A program made the position numbers and the translations under genes. A DNA stretch of 64,000 nucleotides from Gemmiger sp. An87 (lineage in GTDB: Bacteria > Bacillota > Clostridia > Oscillospirales > Ruminococcaceae): NCBI RefSeq assembly GCF_002159185.1, contig NZ_NFHD01000003.1, forward strand, positions 116,644-180,643. The letters are read 5' to 3'. Under the pieces are notes generated by a model. It was not told the DNA's origin. It searched no databases and saw nothing but the letters and a program-made list of their open reading frames with translations. Below are positions 24,405 to 33,547 of the stretch, in pieces (positions within the stretch are counted from its first letter, which is position 1; every line of letters begins with the position of its first letter).

Positions 24405-25154
24405 ATGCCGAACAACGATACCCCGAAACCCACCGACGCCCAGGTGGAACAGGAAAAGCTGGAACAGGATTTTATGATGGACACCGGCTCAGTGATCCGC
24501 ACCAAGGGCCGCCATGCCATCCACTGCCTCACAGTAATCGGCTTGATTGAGGGCCATGTGAGCGCCGGGCAGGAGCAGAAGGTGACCCGCTACGAGCTTG
24601 TAATCCCCCAGCTGGTGGCCATTGAAGAGGACCCGGAGATCGAGGGCTTGCTGGTGATTTTGAATACGGTGGGCGGCGATGTGGAGGCAGGCCTTGCCCT
24701 GGCCGAGCTGATCAGCGGGGTGACCAAGCCCAGTGCGGCGCTGGTGCTGGGCGGCGGACATTCCATCGGCATTCCGCTGGCGGTCAGTGCAAAACGGAGC
24801 TTTATCGTGCCCACTGCCACCATGACCATTCACCCGGTGCGCCATTCCGGGCTGGTGCTGGGCGTACCCCAGACCATGCGCTACTTTGAACAAATGCAGG
24901 AGCGCATCACCGGCTTTGTGAAGAACCATTCCCACATCAGCGAAGCGCGCTTTCTGGAGCTGATGATGCACACCGGCGAACTGGTGATGGATGTGGGCAC
25001 CGTGCTGGGCGGCGAGCAGGCGGTGGCCGAGGGCTTGATCGACGAGCTGGGCGGCCTGGGCGACGCACTGAACTACCTGTACCGCCAGATCGAACAAAAC
25101 CGAACCGGCGCGAAGAACGGCGCAAGTCAGGGCAGGGGAGAAAGTGTCCGATAA
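24405..25154 (+). CDS. ClpP-like serine protease, TepA family
   Basis: A 249-residue ClpP/crotonase-fold protease of the translocation-enhancing protein (TepA/YmfB) type. The fold is visible in EGLLVILNTVGGDVEAGLALAELI, the nucleophile region GGGHSIGIPLAVSA, and the histidine in ATMTIHPVRHSG. The ATG at 24405 follows AAAAGGAG. In Bacillus ymfB lies next to spoIIIE, and here too the next gene is an FtsK/SpoIIIE translocase, which supports the name. Family proteins are thought to degrade signal peptides or assist secretion. An upstream in-frame extension to 24147 overlaps the rex promoter and is rejected. Confidence 0.85.
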   Translation: MPNNDTPKPTDAQVEQEKLEQDFMMDTGSVIRTKGRHAIHCLTVIGLIEGHVSAGQEQKVTRYELVIPQLVAIEEDPEIEGLLVILNTVGGDVEAGLALAELISGVTKPSAALVLGGGHSIGIPLAVSAKRSFIVPTATMTIHPVRHSGLVLGVPQTMRYFEQMQERITGFVKNHSHISEARFLELMMHTGELVMDVGTVLGGEQAVAEGLIDELGGLGDALNYLYRQIEQNRTGAKNGASQGRGESVR

Positions 25155-25287
25155 ATTGGGTTTTAAAACCTATGGTTTTATGTTACAATAGATAAGTTCC
25201 GAAAATTTTCCCGCGCCAGGTGCGCGGCGCCCCTGGTTTCCATTCAAACCGGGGGCCGGAAATACATAAACGAGGGAAAGAAAGCGT

Positions 25288-27975
25288 ATGGCACAAAAGA
25301 AGAAACCCGCCGCGAGAAGCGGCGCGAAAACCACCCGCTCCCGCTCGCGGCGCAGCCAGCCGGATGTGGCCCAGAGCTGGAGTATTTTGCTGTTCTGCCT
25401 GGGCGTTGTGCTTATCGCCATGGCTCTGGTGGCCGGTCAGTCAGTCTGGGCCATGCTGCGGGGCGTGCTGTTCGGCGTGTTCGGCGTGTGTACCTATTTG
25501 CTGGGGCCGGTATTGCTTTACATTGCGGTGCTGGTGGCGCTGGGGCGACCCATCTGGGCCCGCTGCGCCAAGTCCCTGCTTCTGATGATGCTCATCTGCG
25601 GCACGGCGGTGGTATTCTCCAAAATCGACCTGGTGGGCCTGGGCTTCGGCGAGGCAACCGCAGCGTTGTATGCCAACGGCCAGGGTATGCTGGGCGGCGG
25701 CCTTTTGGGCGGCATCATCGGCGGCACTCTGCTGGCGCTGTGTGGGCATCCGGCGGCAAACATCCTGCTGGTCATTATGCTCATTGCCATGGTCATGTGG
25801 TACATGGGCGTGACTCCGGGCGATCTGTGGCAGATTGCAGAGGACTATCTGGGGGACTGGCGGGCTGACCGGGATGCTGCCCGCGAGCAGCGTGAAGCTT
25901 GGGAGGAAGAGCAGCTGCGCCGGGAGCCCGAGCGCCGCGCCGCCGCCCAGGAGCGAGCTGCCGCCCGCCAGCAGAAACAGGAGGCCTTTGCCCAACGGTT
26001 CCGGCGCAAGCCCCAGGTGGACATTGATCTGGGGCCGGACCCGGTGGTTACCACCGAGACCGATCCCCAGCCGGAGGAGCCTCTGGTGGGTCCCGGCGGC
26101 ACCTTTGGCATGTTTCCTCCCATGGACCGGTCCGAGCCGGAGGAGCACAGTGAATTCGAAACCGAAATTCCCATGGACGAACCCCAGCAGGACCCGGATG
26201 TGGGCTTCGAGCCCTATCCCAGCAGCAGCCCGGACTATGCCTGGGAGATGCGGTTTGACGAAGCACCGGAGCCCTCCGATGCGGACGAGCCGCCCTTCCA
26301 GCTGGATCAGCCGATTCCGCTGGAGCCGGAGCAGCCTGCTGCAAGCGTCACCGAGTTGGACAGCCTGATTCACAAGGCTATGGAGCCCAGCCAGACCATG
26401 GGCAATTCCTATGGCGAGCCGCTGCGCCCGCTGAATCCGGCGGCCGCCCCGGCGGAAACCGCTCTGGCACAGCCTGCGGAGCAGCCCGCTGCCTACCGCT
26501 ACCCGCCGCTGGACCTGTTCCAGGTGATGGAGTCGGCGGAGGACCCGGGCGTGGAGGCGGAGCTGAAAAAGAACGCCGAGCTGCTGGTGAGTACGCTGGA
26601 AAGCTTCGGCGTGAAGACCCGCGTGCTGGACATCTGCCGCGGCCCCTCGGTTACCCGGTACGAGCTGCAGCCCCTGGCAGGCGTGAAGATCAGCCGGATC
26701 ACCGGTCTGGCCGACGATATCGCCCTGAACCTGGCGGCAGCCGGTGTACGCATTGAAGCCCCCATCCCCGGCAAGCCTGCCGTGGGCGTGGAGGTGCCCA
26801 ACCGGAAATCCAGCCCGGTGGGCATCCGTGGAATCTTTGAATCTCAGGCCTACACCCGCAGCGCCTCGCCCCTGACCCTTGCTCTGGGCAAGGATATTGC
26901 GGGCAACGCCCAGGTGGCCGACCTGTGCAAGATGCCCCACCTGCTGATCGCCGGTTCCACCGGCAGCGGTAAGTCAGTGTGTGTGAACAGCATTATCATC
27001 AGCTTTTTGTACCGCTCCAGCCCCGAGGACGTGAAGCTCATCCTCATCGACCCCAAGGTGGTGGAGCTGGCGGAGTACAACGGCATTCCCCACCTGCTGA
27101 TGCCGGTGGTCACCGAGCCCCGCAAGGCGGCAGGCGCGCTGGGCAGCGCCGTGGCCGAGATGGAGCGCCGCTACCATCTGTTCGCCGAGAACAACGTGCG
27201 TGACATCAAGAGCTTTAACCGGCTGGCGGCCGAGACCGAGGGCCTGGAAAAGCTGCCTTACATCGCCATTATCATCGACGAGCTGGCCGACCTGATGATG
27301 GTGGCCGGCAAAGAGGTGGAGGATTACATCTGCCGCATTGCCCAGAAGGCACGTGCCGCGGGCATGCACCTGATTGTGGCCACCCAGCGCCCCAGCGTGG
27401 ATGTCATCACCGGCCTGATCAAGGCCAATATCCCCAGCCGGATTGCCTTCGCGGTGTCCAGCCAGGTGGACAGCCGCACCATTCTGGACGCGGGCGGCGC
27501 GGAGAAGCTGCTGGGCATGGGCGACATGCTGTTCATGCCGGTGGGCGCTTCCAAGCCCCTGCGCATCCAGGGCACCTACGTGAAAGACGAGGAGATCAGC
27601 GCCGTGCTGGACTTCATCAAGAAGGACAACACCTCTCAGTACGACGAGAAGATGATCGAGGAGATGGAGAAGCACGCGGTACCGGAGAAGGCCTCCGGTG
27701 GCGACGGCGACGATGAGGACGACGGCCACGATCCCATGCTGGAACAGGCGGTGGAGGTGGTCATCGACGCCGGTCAGGCTTCCACCAGTCTGCTGCAGCG
27801 CAAGTGCAAGCTGGGCTACGCCCGTGCGGCCCGCATCATGGACGATATGGAGCAGTTGGGTGTGATCGGTCCCTACCAGGGCGCCAAGCCCCGGGAGGTG
27901 CTCATCACCCGGCAGCAGTGGATCGAGCGGTCCATGCGGGCGGACAACACCCCCGTGCCGGACGAGATCCCCTGA
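25288..27975 (+). CDS. DNA translocase FtsK/SpoIIIE
   Basis: An 895-residue membrane-anchored DNA pump for chromosome segregation at division or sporulation septa. A basic N-terminus is followed by four to five transmembrane helices (about 32-180), a long acidic Pro/Glu-rich linker (190-400), the alpha/beta motor with Walker A GSTGSGKS at 556-563 and Walker B IIIDELADLMM, and a C-terminal winged-helix gamma domain (QAVEVVIDAGQASTSLLQRK) that reads KOPS/SRS-type sequences. The start is ATG 25288. Weak TACAAT-type -10 sequence is at 25184-25189. Confidence 0.93.
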   Translation: MAQKKKPAARSGAKTTRSRSRRSQPDVAQSWSILLFCLGVVLIAMALVAGQSVWAMLRGVLFGVFGVCTYLLGPVLLYIAVLVALGRPIWARCAKSLLLMMLICGTAVVFSKIDLVGLGFGEATAALYANGQGMLGGGLLGGIIGGTLLALCGHPAANILLVIMLIAMVMWYMGVTPGDLWQIAEDYLGDWRADRDAAREQREAWEEEQLRREPERRAAAQERAAARQQKQEAFAQRFRRKPQVDIDLGPDPVVTTETDPQPEEPLVGPGGTFGMFPPMDRSEPEEHSEFETEIPMDEPQQDPDVGFEPYPSSSPDYAWEMRFDEAPEPSDADEPPFQLDQPIPLEPEQPAASVTELDSLIHKAMEPSQTMGNSYGEPLRPLNPAAAPAETALAQPAEQPAAYRYPPLDLFQVMESAEDPGVEAELKKNAELLVSTLESFGVKTRVLDICRGPSVTRYELQPLAGVKISRITGLADDIALNLAAAGVRIEAPIPGKPAVGVEVPNRKSSPVGIRGIFESQAYTRSASPLTLALGKDIAGNAQVADLCKMPHLLIAGSTGSGKSVCVNSIIISFLYRSSPEDVKLILIDPKVVELAEYNGIPHLLMPVVTEPRKAAGALGSAVAEMERRYHLFAENNVRDIKSFNRLAAETEGLEKLPYIAIIIDELADLMMVAGKEVEDYICRIAQKARAAGMHLIVATQRPSVDVITGLIKANIPSRIAFAVSSQVDSRTILDAGGAEKLLGMGDMLFMPVGASKPLRIQGTYVKDEEISAVLDFIKKDNTSQYDEKMIEEMEKHAVPEKASGGDGDDEDDGHDPMLEQAVEVVIDAGQASTSLLQRKCKLGYARAARIMDDMEQLGVIGPYQGAKPREVLITRQQWIERSMRADNTPVPDEIP

Positions 27976-27991
27976 ACCCTATGCCGCGCTC

Positions 27992-28021
27992 TTGTGCGCG
28001 GCGGGCAGGATTTGTTACAAT
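27992..28021 (+). promoter_or_regulatory. Promoter of the YgiQ-type gene
   Basis: TTGTGC at 27992-27997, 18 nt, TACAAT at 28016-28021. Confidence 0.55.
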
Positions 28022-28042
28022 AGAATCGAGCCAAACGTTCGT

Positions 28043-28073
28043 GCCCCCGGCAGACCAACGGCCTGCCGGGGGC
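28043..28073 (+). other. Perfect 11-bp leader hairpin without T run
   Basis: GCCCCCGGCAG (28043-28053) and CTGCCGGGGGC (28063-28073) pair perfectly around a 9-nt loop in the 5' leader of the YgiQ-type gene. No T run follows, so it is unlikely to be a terminator. It could stabilise the leader or act in an unrecognised regulatory RNA. Confidence 0.7.
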
Positions 28074-28139
28074 GCGTGTGATATTGCATGGACAGGCGCG
28101 GCCTTTAAGGACACGCGCAACAAAGAAAGGAGACCCTTT

Positions 28140-30095
28140 ATGCAGCAGGGCACACAGTTTTTGCCCATCAGCAAAGAGGATATGCGCCAGCGCGGCTGGG
28201 ACGAGCTGGACTTCGTTCTGGTTATGGGCGACGCTTATGTGGACCATCCCAGCTTCGGCCCGGCCATCATCGGCCGGATTCTGGAGGCCGAGGGCTACCG
28301 GGTGGGCGTGATCAGCCAGCCGGACTACACCACCTGCGAAAGCTTCAAGGTGCTGGGCAAGCCCCGCTATGGCTTTTTCATCGGCGGCGGCAATGTGGAC
28401 AGCATGGTGGCCCATTACTCGGTGGCCAAGGTGCGCCGCAAGGTGGATGAATACACCCCCGGCGGTGTGGCGGGCAAGCGCCCGGACCGCAGTGCCACCG
28501 TTTACACCCAGCTGGCCAAGCAGGCATACCCGGACCTGCCGGTGATCCTGGGCGGCCTGGAGGCCAGCCTGCGCCGCTTCGCCCATTACGACTACTGGAT
28601 GGACACCGTGCTGCCCAGCATCGCCGAGACCTCCGGAGCGGATATCATCAGCTTCGGCATGGGCGAACACCAGACGGTGGAGATCGCCCGCCGTCTGGCG
28701 GCAGGGGAGAAGGCCAGCGAGATCCGGGATGTGGAGGGCACCTGCTACATGACCGACTTTGCCCATCTGCCCGCCAAGTATCTGGAATGTGCGGGCTTCA
28801 ACAAGGTGAGCACCGACAAGGTGGCCTACGCCAAGGCCTGCCGCATCCAGATGGACAACCAGGATTCCGTTACCGGCCAGATCATTGTGCAGAAGCAGGA
28901 GCATGGCTATCTGGTGCAGAATCCGCCGGCAAAGCCCCTCACTCGCCGGGAGCTGGACCGGGTGGCGGCGCTGCCCTACACCCGCACCTGGCACCCCAGT
29001 TATGATGCACTGGGCGGCGTGCCCGCCATCGAGGAGGTGGAATTCTCCATCATCCACAACCGAGGCTGCTACGGCGGCTGCAATTTCTGCGCCATCACCC
29101 TGCACCAGGGGCGGCGGGTCACCAGCCGCAGTGTGGACAGCGTGGTGGAGGAGGGCGAGCTGCTCACCAAACAGCCCGGCTTCAAGGGTTACATCCACGA
29201 TGTGGGCGGTCCCACCGCCAATTTCCGGCTGCCCAGCTGTGCCAAGCAGATGACCGAGGGCATGTGTCAGGGCGGCAAGAAGTGCCTGGCTCCCGGTCCC
29301 TGCCCTCATCTGATCATCGATCACACCGAATATCTGAATATGCTGCGCCGTCTGCGGGCTCTGCCCGGGGTGAAAAAGGTGTTCATCCGCAGCGGCATCC
29401 GCTACGACTACCTCACCTGGGACAAGGACGAGACCTTCTTCAAGGAGCTGGTGGAGCATCACGTTTCCGGTCAGCTGAAGGTGGCCCCCGAGCACTGCGC
29501 CCCCAATACCCTCAAATACATGGGCAAGCCCCCGGTGGAGGTGTTCAACAAGTTCTCCAAGCGGTTCTATGAGCTGACCAAGAAGGCGGGCAAGAAGCAG
29601 TATCTGGTGCCCTATCTGATGAGCAGCCATCCGGGCAGCACTCTGGAGGATGCAGTCTATCTGGCCGAGTATCTGTACAAGCACAACATCCGCCCCGAGC
29701 AGGTGCAGGACTTCTACCCCACGCCGGGCACGGTGTCCACCTGCATGTTCTACACCGGCCTGGACCCCTACACCCTGAAGCCGGTGTTTGTGGAAAAATC
29801 CCCCGAGGGTAAGGCGCTGCAGCGTGCGCTGCTGCAGTATTACGAGCCCCGCAACGCAGAAAAGGTGGTCAAGGCACTGCATAAGACCCACCGGGAGGAC
29901 CTGATCCCCCTGCTGGTGCCCGGCTACAAGCCGAAGGTGAGCGCCCAGGCCCGTCCGGTCACCGGTCGAAAATCCGCCCAGAATGCCAAGGCGGCAGGCC
30001 GTCCGGTGCAGGGCCGGTTCGTTCCCAACCATGGCAAGGGCAGCGGAAAAAATTCCGGCCGTCCCACCTTCGCCCCCAAGACCAAGCGGAAGTAA
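28140..30095 (+). CDS. YgiQ-family radical SAM protein
   Basis: A 651-residue radical SAM protein of the YgiQ (UPF0313) family. The N-terminal B12-binding-like region starts with FVLVMGDAYVDHPSFG. The SAM-cluster motif is CYGGCNFCAI (CxxxCxxC) in SIIHNRGCYGGCNFC, and the C-terminal part has PEHCAPNTLKYM, QDFYPTPGTVSTCMFYTG and a basic tail. The reaction of this family is not established. The ATG at 28140 has AAAGGAGA upstream. It lies 3 bp from the following MBL-fold gene, so the two are probably co-transcribed. Confidence 0.88.
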   Translation: MQQGTQFLPISKEDMRQRGWDELDFVLVMGDAYVDHPSFGPAIIGRILEAEGYRVGVISQPDYTTCESFKVLGKPRYGFFIGGGNVDSMVAHYSVAKVRRKVDEYTPGGVAGKRPDRSATVYTQLAKQAYPDLPVILGGLEASLRRFAHYDYWMDTVLPSIAETSGADIISFGMGEHQTVEIARRLAAGEKASEIRDVEGTCYMTDFAHLPAKYLECAGFNKVSTDKVAYAKACRIQMDNQDSVTGQIIVQKQEHGYLVQNPPAKPLTRRELDRVAALPYTRTWHPSYDALGGVPAIEEVEFSIIHNRGCYGGCNFCAITLHQGRRVTSRSVDSVVEEGELLTKQPGFKGYIHDVGGPTANFRLPSCAKQMTEGMCQGGKKCLAPGPCPHLIIDHTEYLNMLRRLRALPGVKKVFIRSGIRYDYLTWDKDETFFKELVEHHVSGQLKVAPEHCAPNTLKYMGKPPVEVFNKFSKRFYELTKKAGKKQYLVPYLMSSHPGSTLEDAVYLAEYLYKHNIRPEQVQDFYPTPGTVSTCMFYTGLDPYTLKPVFVEKSPEGKALQRALLQYYEPRNAEKVVKALHKTHREDLIPLLVPGYKPKVSAQARPVTGRKSAQNAKAAGRPVQGRFVPNHGKGSGKNSGRPTFAPKTKRK

Positions 30096-30098
30096 GCC

Positions 30099-31109
30099 AT
30101 GGCAAAACGACGGAAACGGCGCACACGGCGCAAAAAATATCCCATTCGCATCACGCCCTCGCAGGGGCTGGTCTTTCTGCTCACTGCCTTCTGTCTGGTC
30201 ATTGGCCTCCGGCTGGGGCTGGGAGGCCAGAGTGGTGAAGGCGGGTTTACCTGGCGCGATTTTTACGACGCGCTGCAGGTGAATGCGATGCCTCAGGGGC
30301 TGGAGGAGGTCCCGGCGGATGGCCAGGCGGCGCACTTCATCGATGTGGGTCAGGCGGATGCTACCCTGCTGCAGAGCGGGCAGGAATACTGCCTGGTGGA
30401 TGCGGGCGAGGCCTCCAGTGAGGAAGCCCTGCTGTCTTACCTGGATGCAATGGGCATCACCCGCCTGAAGCTTCTGGTAATGACCCATCCCCATGCGGAT
30501 CACATTGGCAGCATGCAGGCGGTGCTGGAGCATGTGCAGGTGGAGCAGGTTCTGCTGCCGGACTTCGACAAGGCACCCTATCCCACCACCCGCACCTTCG
30601 AGCGGGTGATGGATACCATTGAACAGCAGAATATCCCCACTGTGACGGCCAAGCCGGGGCAGGAGTTCACCATCGGAGAAGCGACCCTCTCAGTGCTGGC
30701 AAACGGTGTGGAGACCGACAATTACAACAACCTCTCCCAGGTGCTCTTCTTCCGGGCTCCGGGACTGCGGGTCATGCTCACCGGGGACGGCGAAACCGAG
30801 GTGGAAGAGGATGCACTGGCCCACTGTGAGCTGCCTCAGGCAGACGTGTTCAAGGCGGCTCATCACGGCTCCAGCACCTCCAATACCCTGTCCTTCCTGC
30901 AGGCAATCCGGCCTCAGTATGTGGTGGTCAGCTGCGGAAAGGACAACAGCTACGGCCATCCCCATCAGGAGGCGCTGCAGAACTACGCTCTGGTGGGTGC
31001 CCAGGTGCTGCGCACCGACGAGGACGGCAGTGTGGTTATTGCGGCCATCGAGGACGGACTGCAGTGCTACACGGCTTCCGGTGGCCAGCAGGCAGACAGC
31101 GCAGCCTGA
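30099..31109 (+). CDS. Membrane-tethered MBL-fold hydrolase (ComEC/Rec2-like)
   Basis: A 336-residue protein. A basic N-terminus (MAKRRKRRTRRKK) and one transmembrane helix (about 22-42) place the metallo-beta-lactamase domain outside the cell. Metal-ligand motifs are THPHADHIG, a GDGETE aspartate, and AAHHGSSTS, with HFIDVGQADATLL at the domain start. This matches the ComEC/Rec2-type MBL domain, which acts on DNA or phosphodiesters. It is followed closely by a DUF3006 gene, the usual partner. Nuclease activity is inferred. Confidence 0.85.
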   Translation: MAKRRKRRTRRKKYPIRITPSQGLVFLLTAFCLVIGLRLGLGGQSGEGGFTWRDFYDALQVNAMPQGLEEVPADGQAAHFIDVGQADATLLQSGQEYCLVDAGEASSEEALLSYLDAMGITRLKLLVMTHPHADHIGSMQAVLEHVQVEQVLLPDFDKAPYPTTRTFERVMDTIEQQNIPTVTAKPGQEFTIGEATLSVLANGVETDNYNNLSQVLFFRAPGLRVMLTGDGETEVEEDALAHCELPQADVFKAAHHGSSTSNTLSFLQAIRPQYVVVSCGKDNSYGHPHQEALQNYALVGAQVLRTDEDGSVVIAAIEDGLQCYTASGGQQADSAA

Positions 31110-31124
31110 GAAAGGAGAAGAGCG

Positions 31125-31367
31125 ATGCAGGAGCTTTGTATCCTGGACCGGTGGGAAGGGGACACGGCGGTGATCGAGGTCAGCGACGAGGCGGACCTTA
31201 CCCACTGGCAGCGGGCAAACCGCGGCGAGCTGCCCGCAGAGGCCCGGGAGGGCGATGTGCTCACCCGGAGCGGACAGGGCTGGCAGGTGGACCGGGAAGC
31301 CACCGCCGCCCGGCGGGAAAAGATGGCAAGGCGGCTGGCCCGGCTGAAAAACCGGGGAAATCCCTGA
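31125..31367 (+). CDS. DUF3006-family small protein
   Basis: An 80-residue protein starting LCILDRWEGDTAVIEV and ending in a basic helix (AARREKMARRLARL). This is the compact beta-barrel pattern of DUF3006, often encoded after MBL-fold proteins in Firmicutes. The ribosome site is AAAGGAG. Function unknown. The pairing suggests a DNA- or substrate-binding helper of the MBL enzyme. Confidence 0.75.
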   Translation: MQELCILDRWEGDTAVIEVSDEADLTHWQRANRGELPAEAREGDVLTRSGQGWQVDREATAARREKMARRLARLKNRGNP

Positions 31368-31381
31368 ATCCAATAAAAAAG

Positions 31382-31430
31382 AAAGCGGCGGCGCATACGG
31401 AAAGCTTTTCCGTGTGCGCCGCCGCTTTTT
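31382..31430 (+). terminator. Terminator of the YgiQ/MBL/DUF3006 unit
   Basis: AAAGCGGCGGCGCA...TGCGCCGCCGCTTTTT forms a very long stem with an internal AGCTTTT loop. Confidence 0.9.
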
Positions 31431-31455
31431 GTGTGCAGATAAATGGGCCTGAAAC

Positions 31456-31494
31456 AAAAACTCCCCTGTGCGGGATGCACAGGGGAGTGAAAAA
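31456..31494 (-). terminator. Terminator of pyk
   Basis: ACTCCCCTGTG and CACAGGGGAGT pair. The T run (AAAAAC on the plus strand at 31456) is on the minus-strand 3' side. Confidence 0.88.
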
Positions 31495-31508
31495 GCGATT
31501 CAGAAGAA

Positions 31509-33251
31509 TCAGACAGGCATGGTCTGGATGGTGCCGCGTACGCAGTCCACAGAAACCATGGTCTCGTCCTTCAGCAGGCGGGTGGCGTTGGCAACACCAA
31601 CGATCACAGCCTTGCCCAGAGCCAGACCGGCGATGGCGGCGTGGCTGTTCATGCCAGCCTCCTCAACGATCACGGCATTGGCCTCACGCATGTAGGGCAG
31701 CATGTCGTTGTTGGTGTAGGGAACCACCAGTACGCAGCCGGGCTTGCACTTGCTGGCAACCTCTTCGGTGTTGCGGCAGATGCACAGGGCGCCCTTGGCG
31801 TTCTGGTTGCCGATGCCCACGCCGCTGGCCAGGAACTCGCCGACCATGTGGACCTTGATCATGTTGGTGGTACCGGAAACACCCACGGGAACACCGGCGG
31901 TCACAACCACCAGGTCACCGCTCTGCAGCAGGCCGTGCTCCACAGAGGTCTTAACAGACAGCTCAACCAGCTCGTCGGTGCTGTTGGCGTAGGGCATCAG
32001 GATGGGATGCACGCCCCAGCTCAGAGCCAGGTGACGCTGGGTCTGCTCGTCCAGCACGCAGGCGATGATGGGGGTCTCGGGACGGCCCTTGCTCAGCAGG
32101 CGGGCAGTCTCACCGCTCTTGGAAACGGTGATGATAGCGGTAGCCTTGATGTCGGCTGCGGTGGTGCAGGCGGCATGAGCGGTAGCAGCAGCAATGCTCA
32201 GGCGGGTATCCAGGGGGCTCTTGCGCATATGCTCGATGTAGCTGGAGTCGCTCTCGGTGCGCTCGGCGATGGCGGCCATGGTGCGAACGGCCTCCACGGG
32301 GTACTTACCGGCAGCGGTCTCACCGCTCAGCATGATGGCGCTGGTGCCGTCGTAGATGGCGTTGGCAACGTCGGTGATCTCGGCACGGGTGGGACGGGGA
32401 TTCTCCTGCATGCTCTCCAGCATCTGGGTAGCGGTGATAACGGGCTTGCCGGCGGAGAAGCTGTGGTAGATGATGTCCTTCTGGATCATGGGGATCTCGG
32501 TGAAGTCGATCTCAACGCCCATGTCGCCGCGGGCAACCATGACGCCGTCGGCAGCAGCCAGGATCTCGTCGATGTTGTCGATACCCTCGCGGTTCTCGAT
32601 CTTGGCGATGATGCGGATGTTGGACTTGTGCTCGTTCAGCAGGCGGCGGATATCCTGGATGTCCTGCGCGCTGCGGGTGAAGCTGGCGGCGATGAAGTCG
32701 TAGCCGTTCTCGATACCGAACAGGATGTCCTCCTTGTCCTTCTGGCTCAGGTAGGGCATGGACAGGGAAACGCCGGGCACGTTAACGCCCTTGTTGTTGC
32801 TGATGGGGCCGCTGTTGTTCACCAGGCACTCGATGTCGGTGTTGGTCACAGCGGTAACGGTCATGCTGATCAGGCCGTCGGCCAGCAGCACGGTGCTGCC
32901 AACGGAAACGTCGCTGGGCAGATCCTGATAGGTGATGGAGCAGATGTCCTTGTTGCCCTCCACGTCACGGGTGGTCAGGGTGAACTTCTGGCCGGCTTCC
33001 AGCTTGGTCTTGCCGCCGGCGAACTGCTTCAGACGGATCTCGGGGCCCTTGGTGTCCAGCAGGGCAGCCACGGGGCGGCCCAGCTCCTCACGCAGAGCCT
33101 TCAGTTTGTCCAGACGGCCCTTGTGCTCTTCGTAGTCGCCGTGGGAAAAGTTGAAACGGGCAATGTTCATGCCGGCCAGGATCAATTCGCGCATTACGCC
33201 CTCTTTGTCGGTAGAGGGGCCTAAGGTGCAGATGATTTTCGTCTTACGCAT
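31509..33251 (-). CDS. pyk: Pyruvate kinase with C-terminal PEP-swivel domain
   Basis: A 580-residue pyruvate kinase, which makes ATP and pyruvate from PEP in glycolysis. The N-terminal RKTKIICTLGPS and ARFNFSHG motifs, the active-site IAKIENREG...DGVMVARGDMGVE and ATQMLESM are present. Beyond the usual end, a PEP-utilising swivel domain (about 490-580, with EEAGMNSHAAIAG) is fused, as in Bacillus-type enzymes. The ribosome site TAGGAGG precedes the ATG at 33251. High codon bias fits strong expression. Confidence 0.96.
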   Translation of the reverse strand: MRKTKIICTLGPSTDKEGVMRELILAGMNIARFNFSHGDYEEHKGRLDKLKALREELGRPVAALLDTKGPEIRLKQFAGGKTKLEAGQKFTLTTRDVEGNKDICSITYQDLPSDVSVGSTVLLADGLISMTVTAVTNTDIECLVNNSGPISNNKGVNVPGVSLSMPYLSQKDKEDILFGIENGYDFIAASFTRSAQDIQDIRRLLNEHKSNIRIIAKIENREGIDNIDEILAAADGVMVARGDMGVEIDFTEIPMIQKDIIYHSFSAGKPVITATQMLESMQENPRPTRAEITDVANAIYDGTSAIMLSGETAAGKYPVEAVRTMAAIAERTESDSSYIEHMRKSPLDTRLSIAAATAHAACTTAADIKATAIITVSKSGETARLLSKGRPETPIIACVLDEQTQRHLALSWGVHPILMPYANSTDELVELSVKTSVEHGLLQSGDLVVVTAGVPVGVSGTTNMIKVHMVGEFLASGVGIGNQNAKGALCICRNTEEVASKCKPGCVLVVPYTNNDMLPYMREANAVIVEEAGMNSHAAIAGLALGKAVIVGVANATRLLKDETMVSVDCVRGTIQTMPV

Positions 33252-33298
33252 TCGTAAAATCCTCCTAAATACTCTCTTCTCAAATATCTATCCACAAC

Positions 33299-33371
33299 GT
33301 CTCCGAAGCGGAGACGGGGTCGCTGTTTCGCTCGCCGCCCCTATTATATAATAAAAAAACATTTCGTGAAA
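33299..33371 (-). promoter_or_regulatory. Promoter and leader hairpin of pyk
   Basis: Minus strand: -35 TTTCAC (33366-33371), 17 nt, -10 TATAAT (33343-33348). The leader has the hairpin GTCTCC-GAAGC-GGAGAC at 33299-33315. Confidence 0.65.
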
Positions 33372-33476
33372 GGGGTACGGGCAAGCTTTCGGAAAAGTAT
33401 ATGCAATCGTACCAATTAAATAAAAATTTAACAGAATATTTTATTGCATTTTTTCAACAAAGCTGATGGGATATAC

Positions 33477-33505
33477 TTAACTTTTTAAGGCAAATACGAT
33501 ATAAT
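33477..33505 (+). promoter_or_regulatory. Promoter of deoB
   Basis: TTAACT at 33477-33482, a 17-nt spacer and TATAAT at 33500-33505. The 33372-33476 stretch between the two promoters is AT-rich with no recognisable feature. Confidence 0.65.
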
Positions 33506-33547
33506 GAAACAACACCCTACAGCCAACGAAAAGGAGGCAGAAACAAT

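Noticed and set aside
31641..33224. 527-codon frame antisense to pyk
   Set aside because: Gly/Ala/His/Val-rich shadow of a highly expressed gene.
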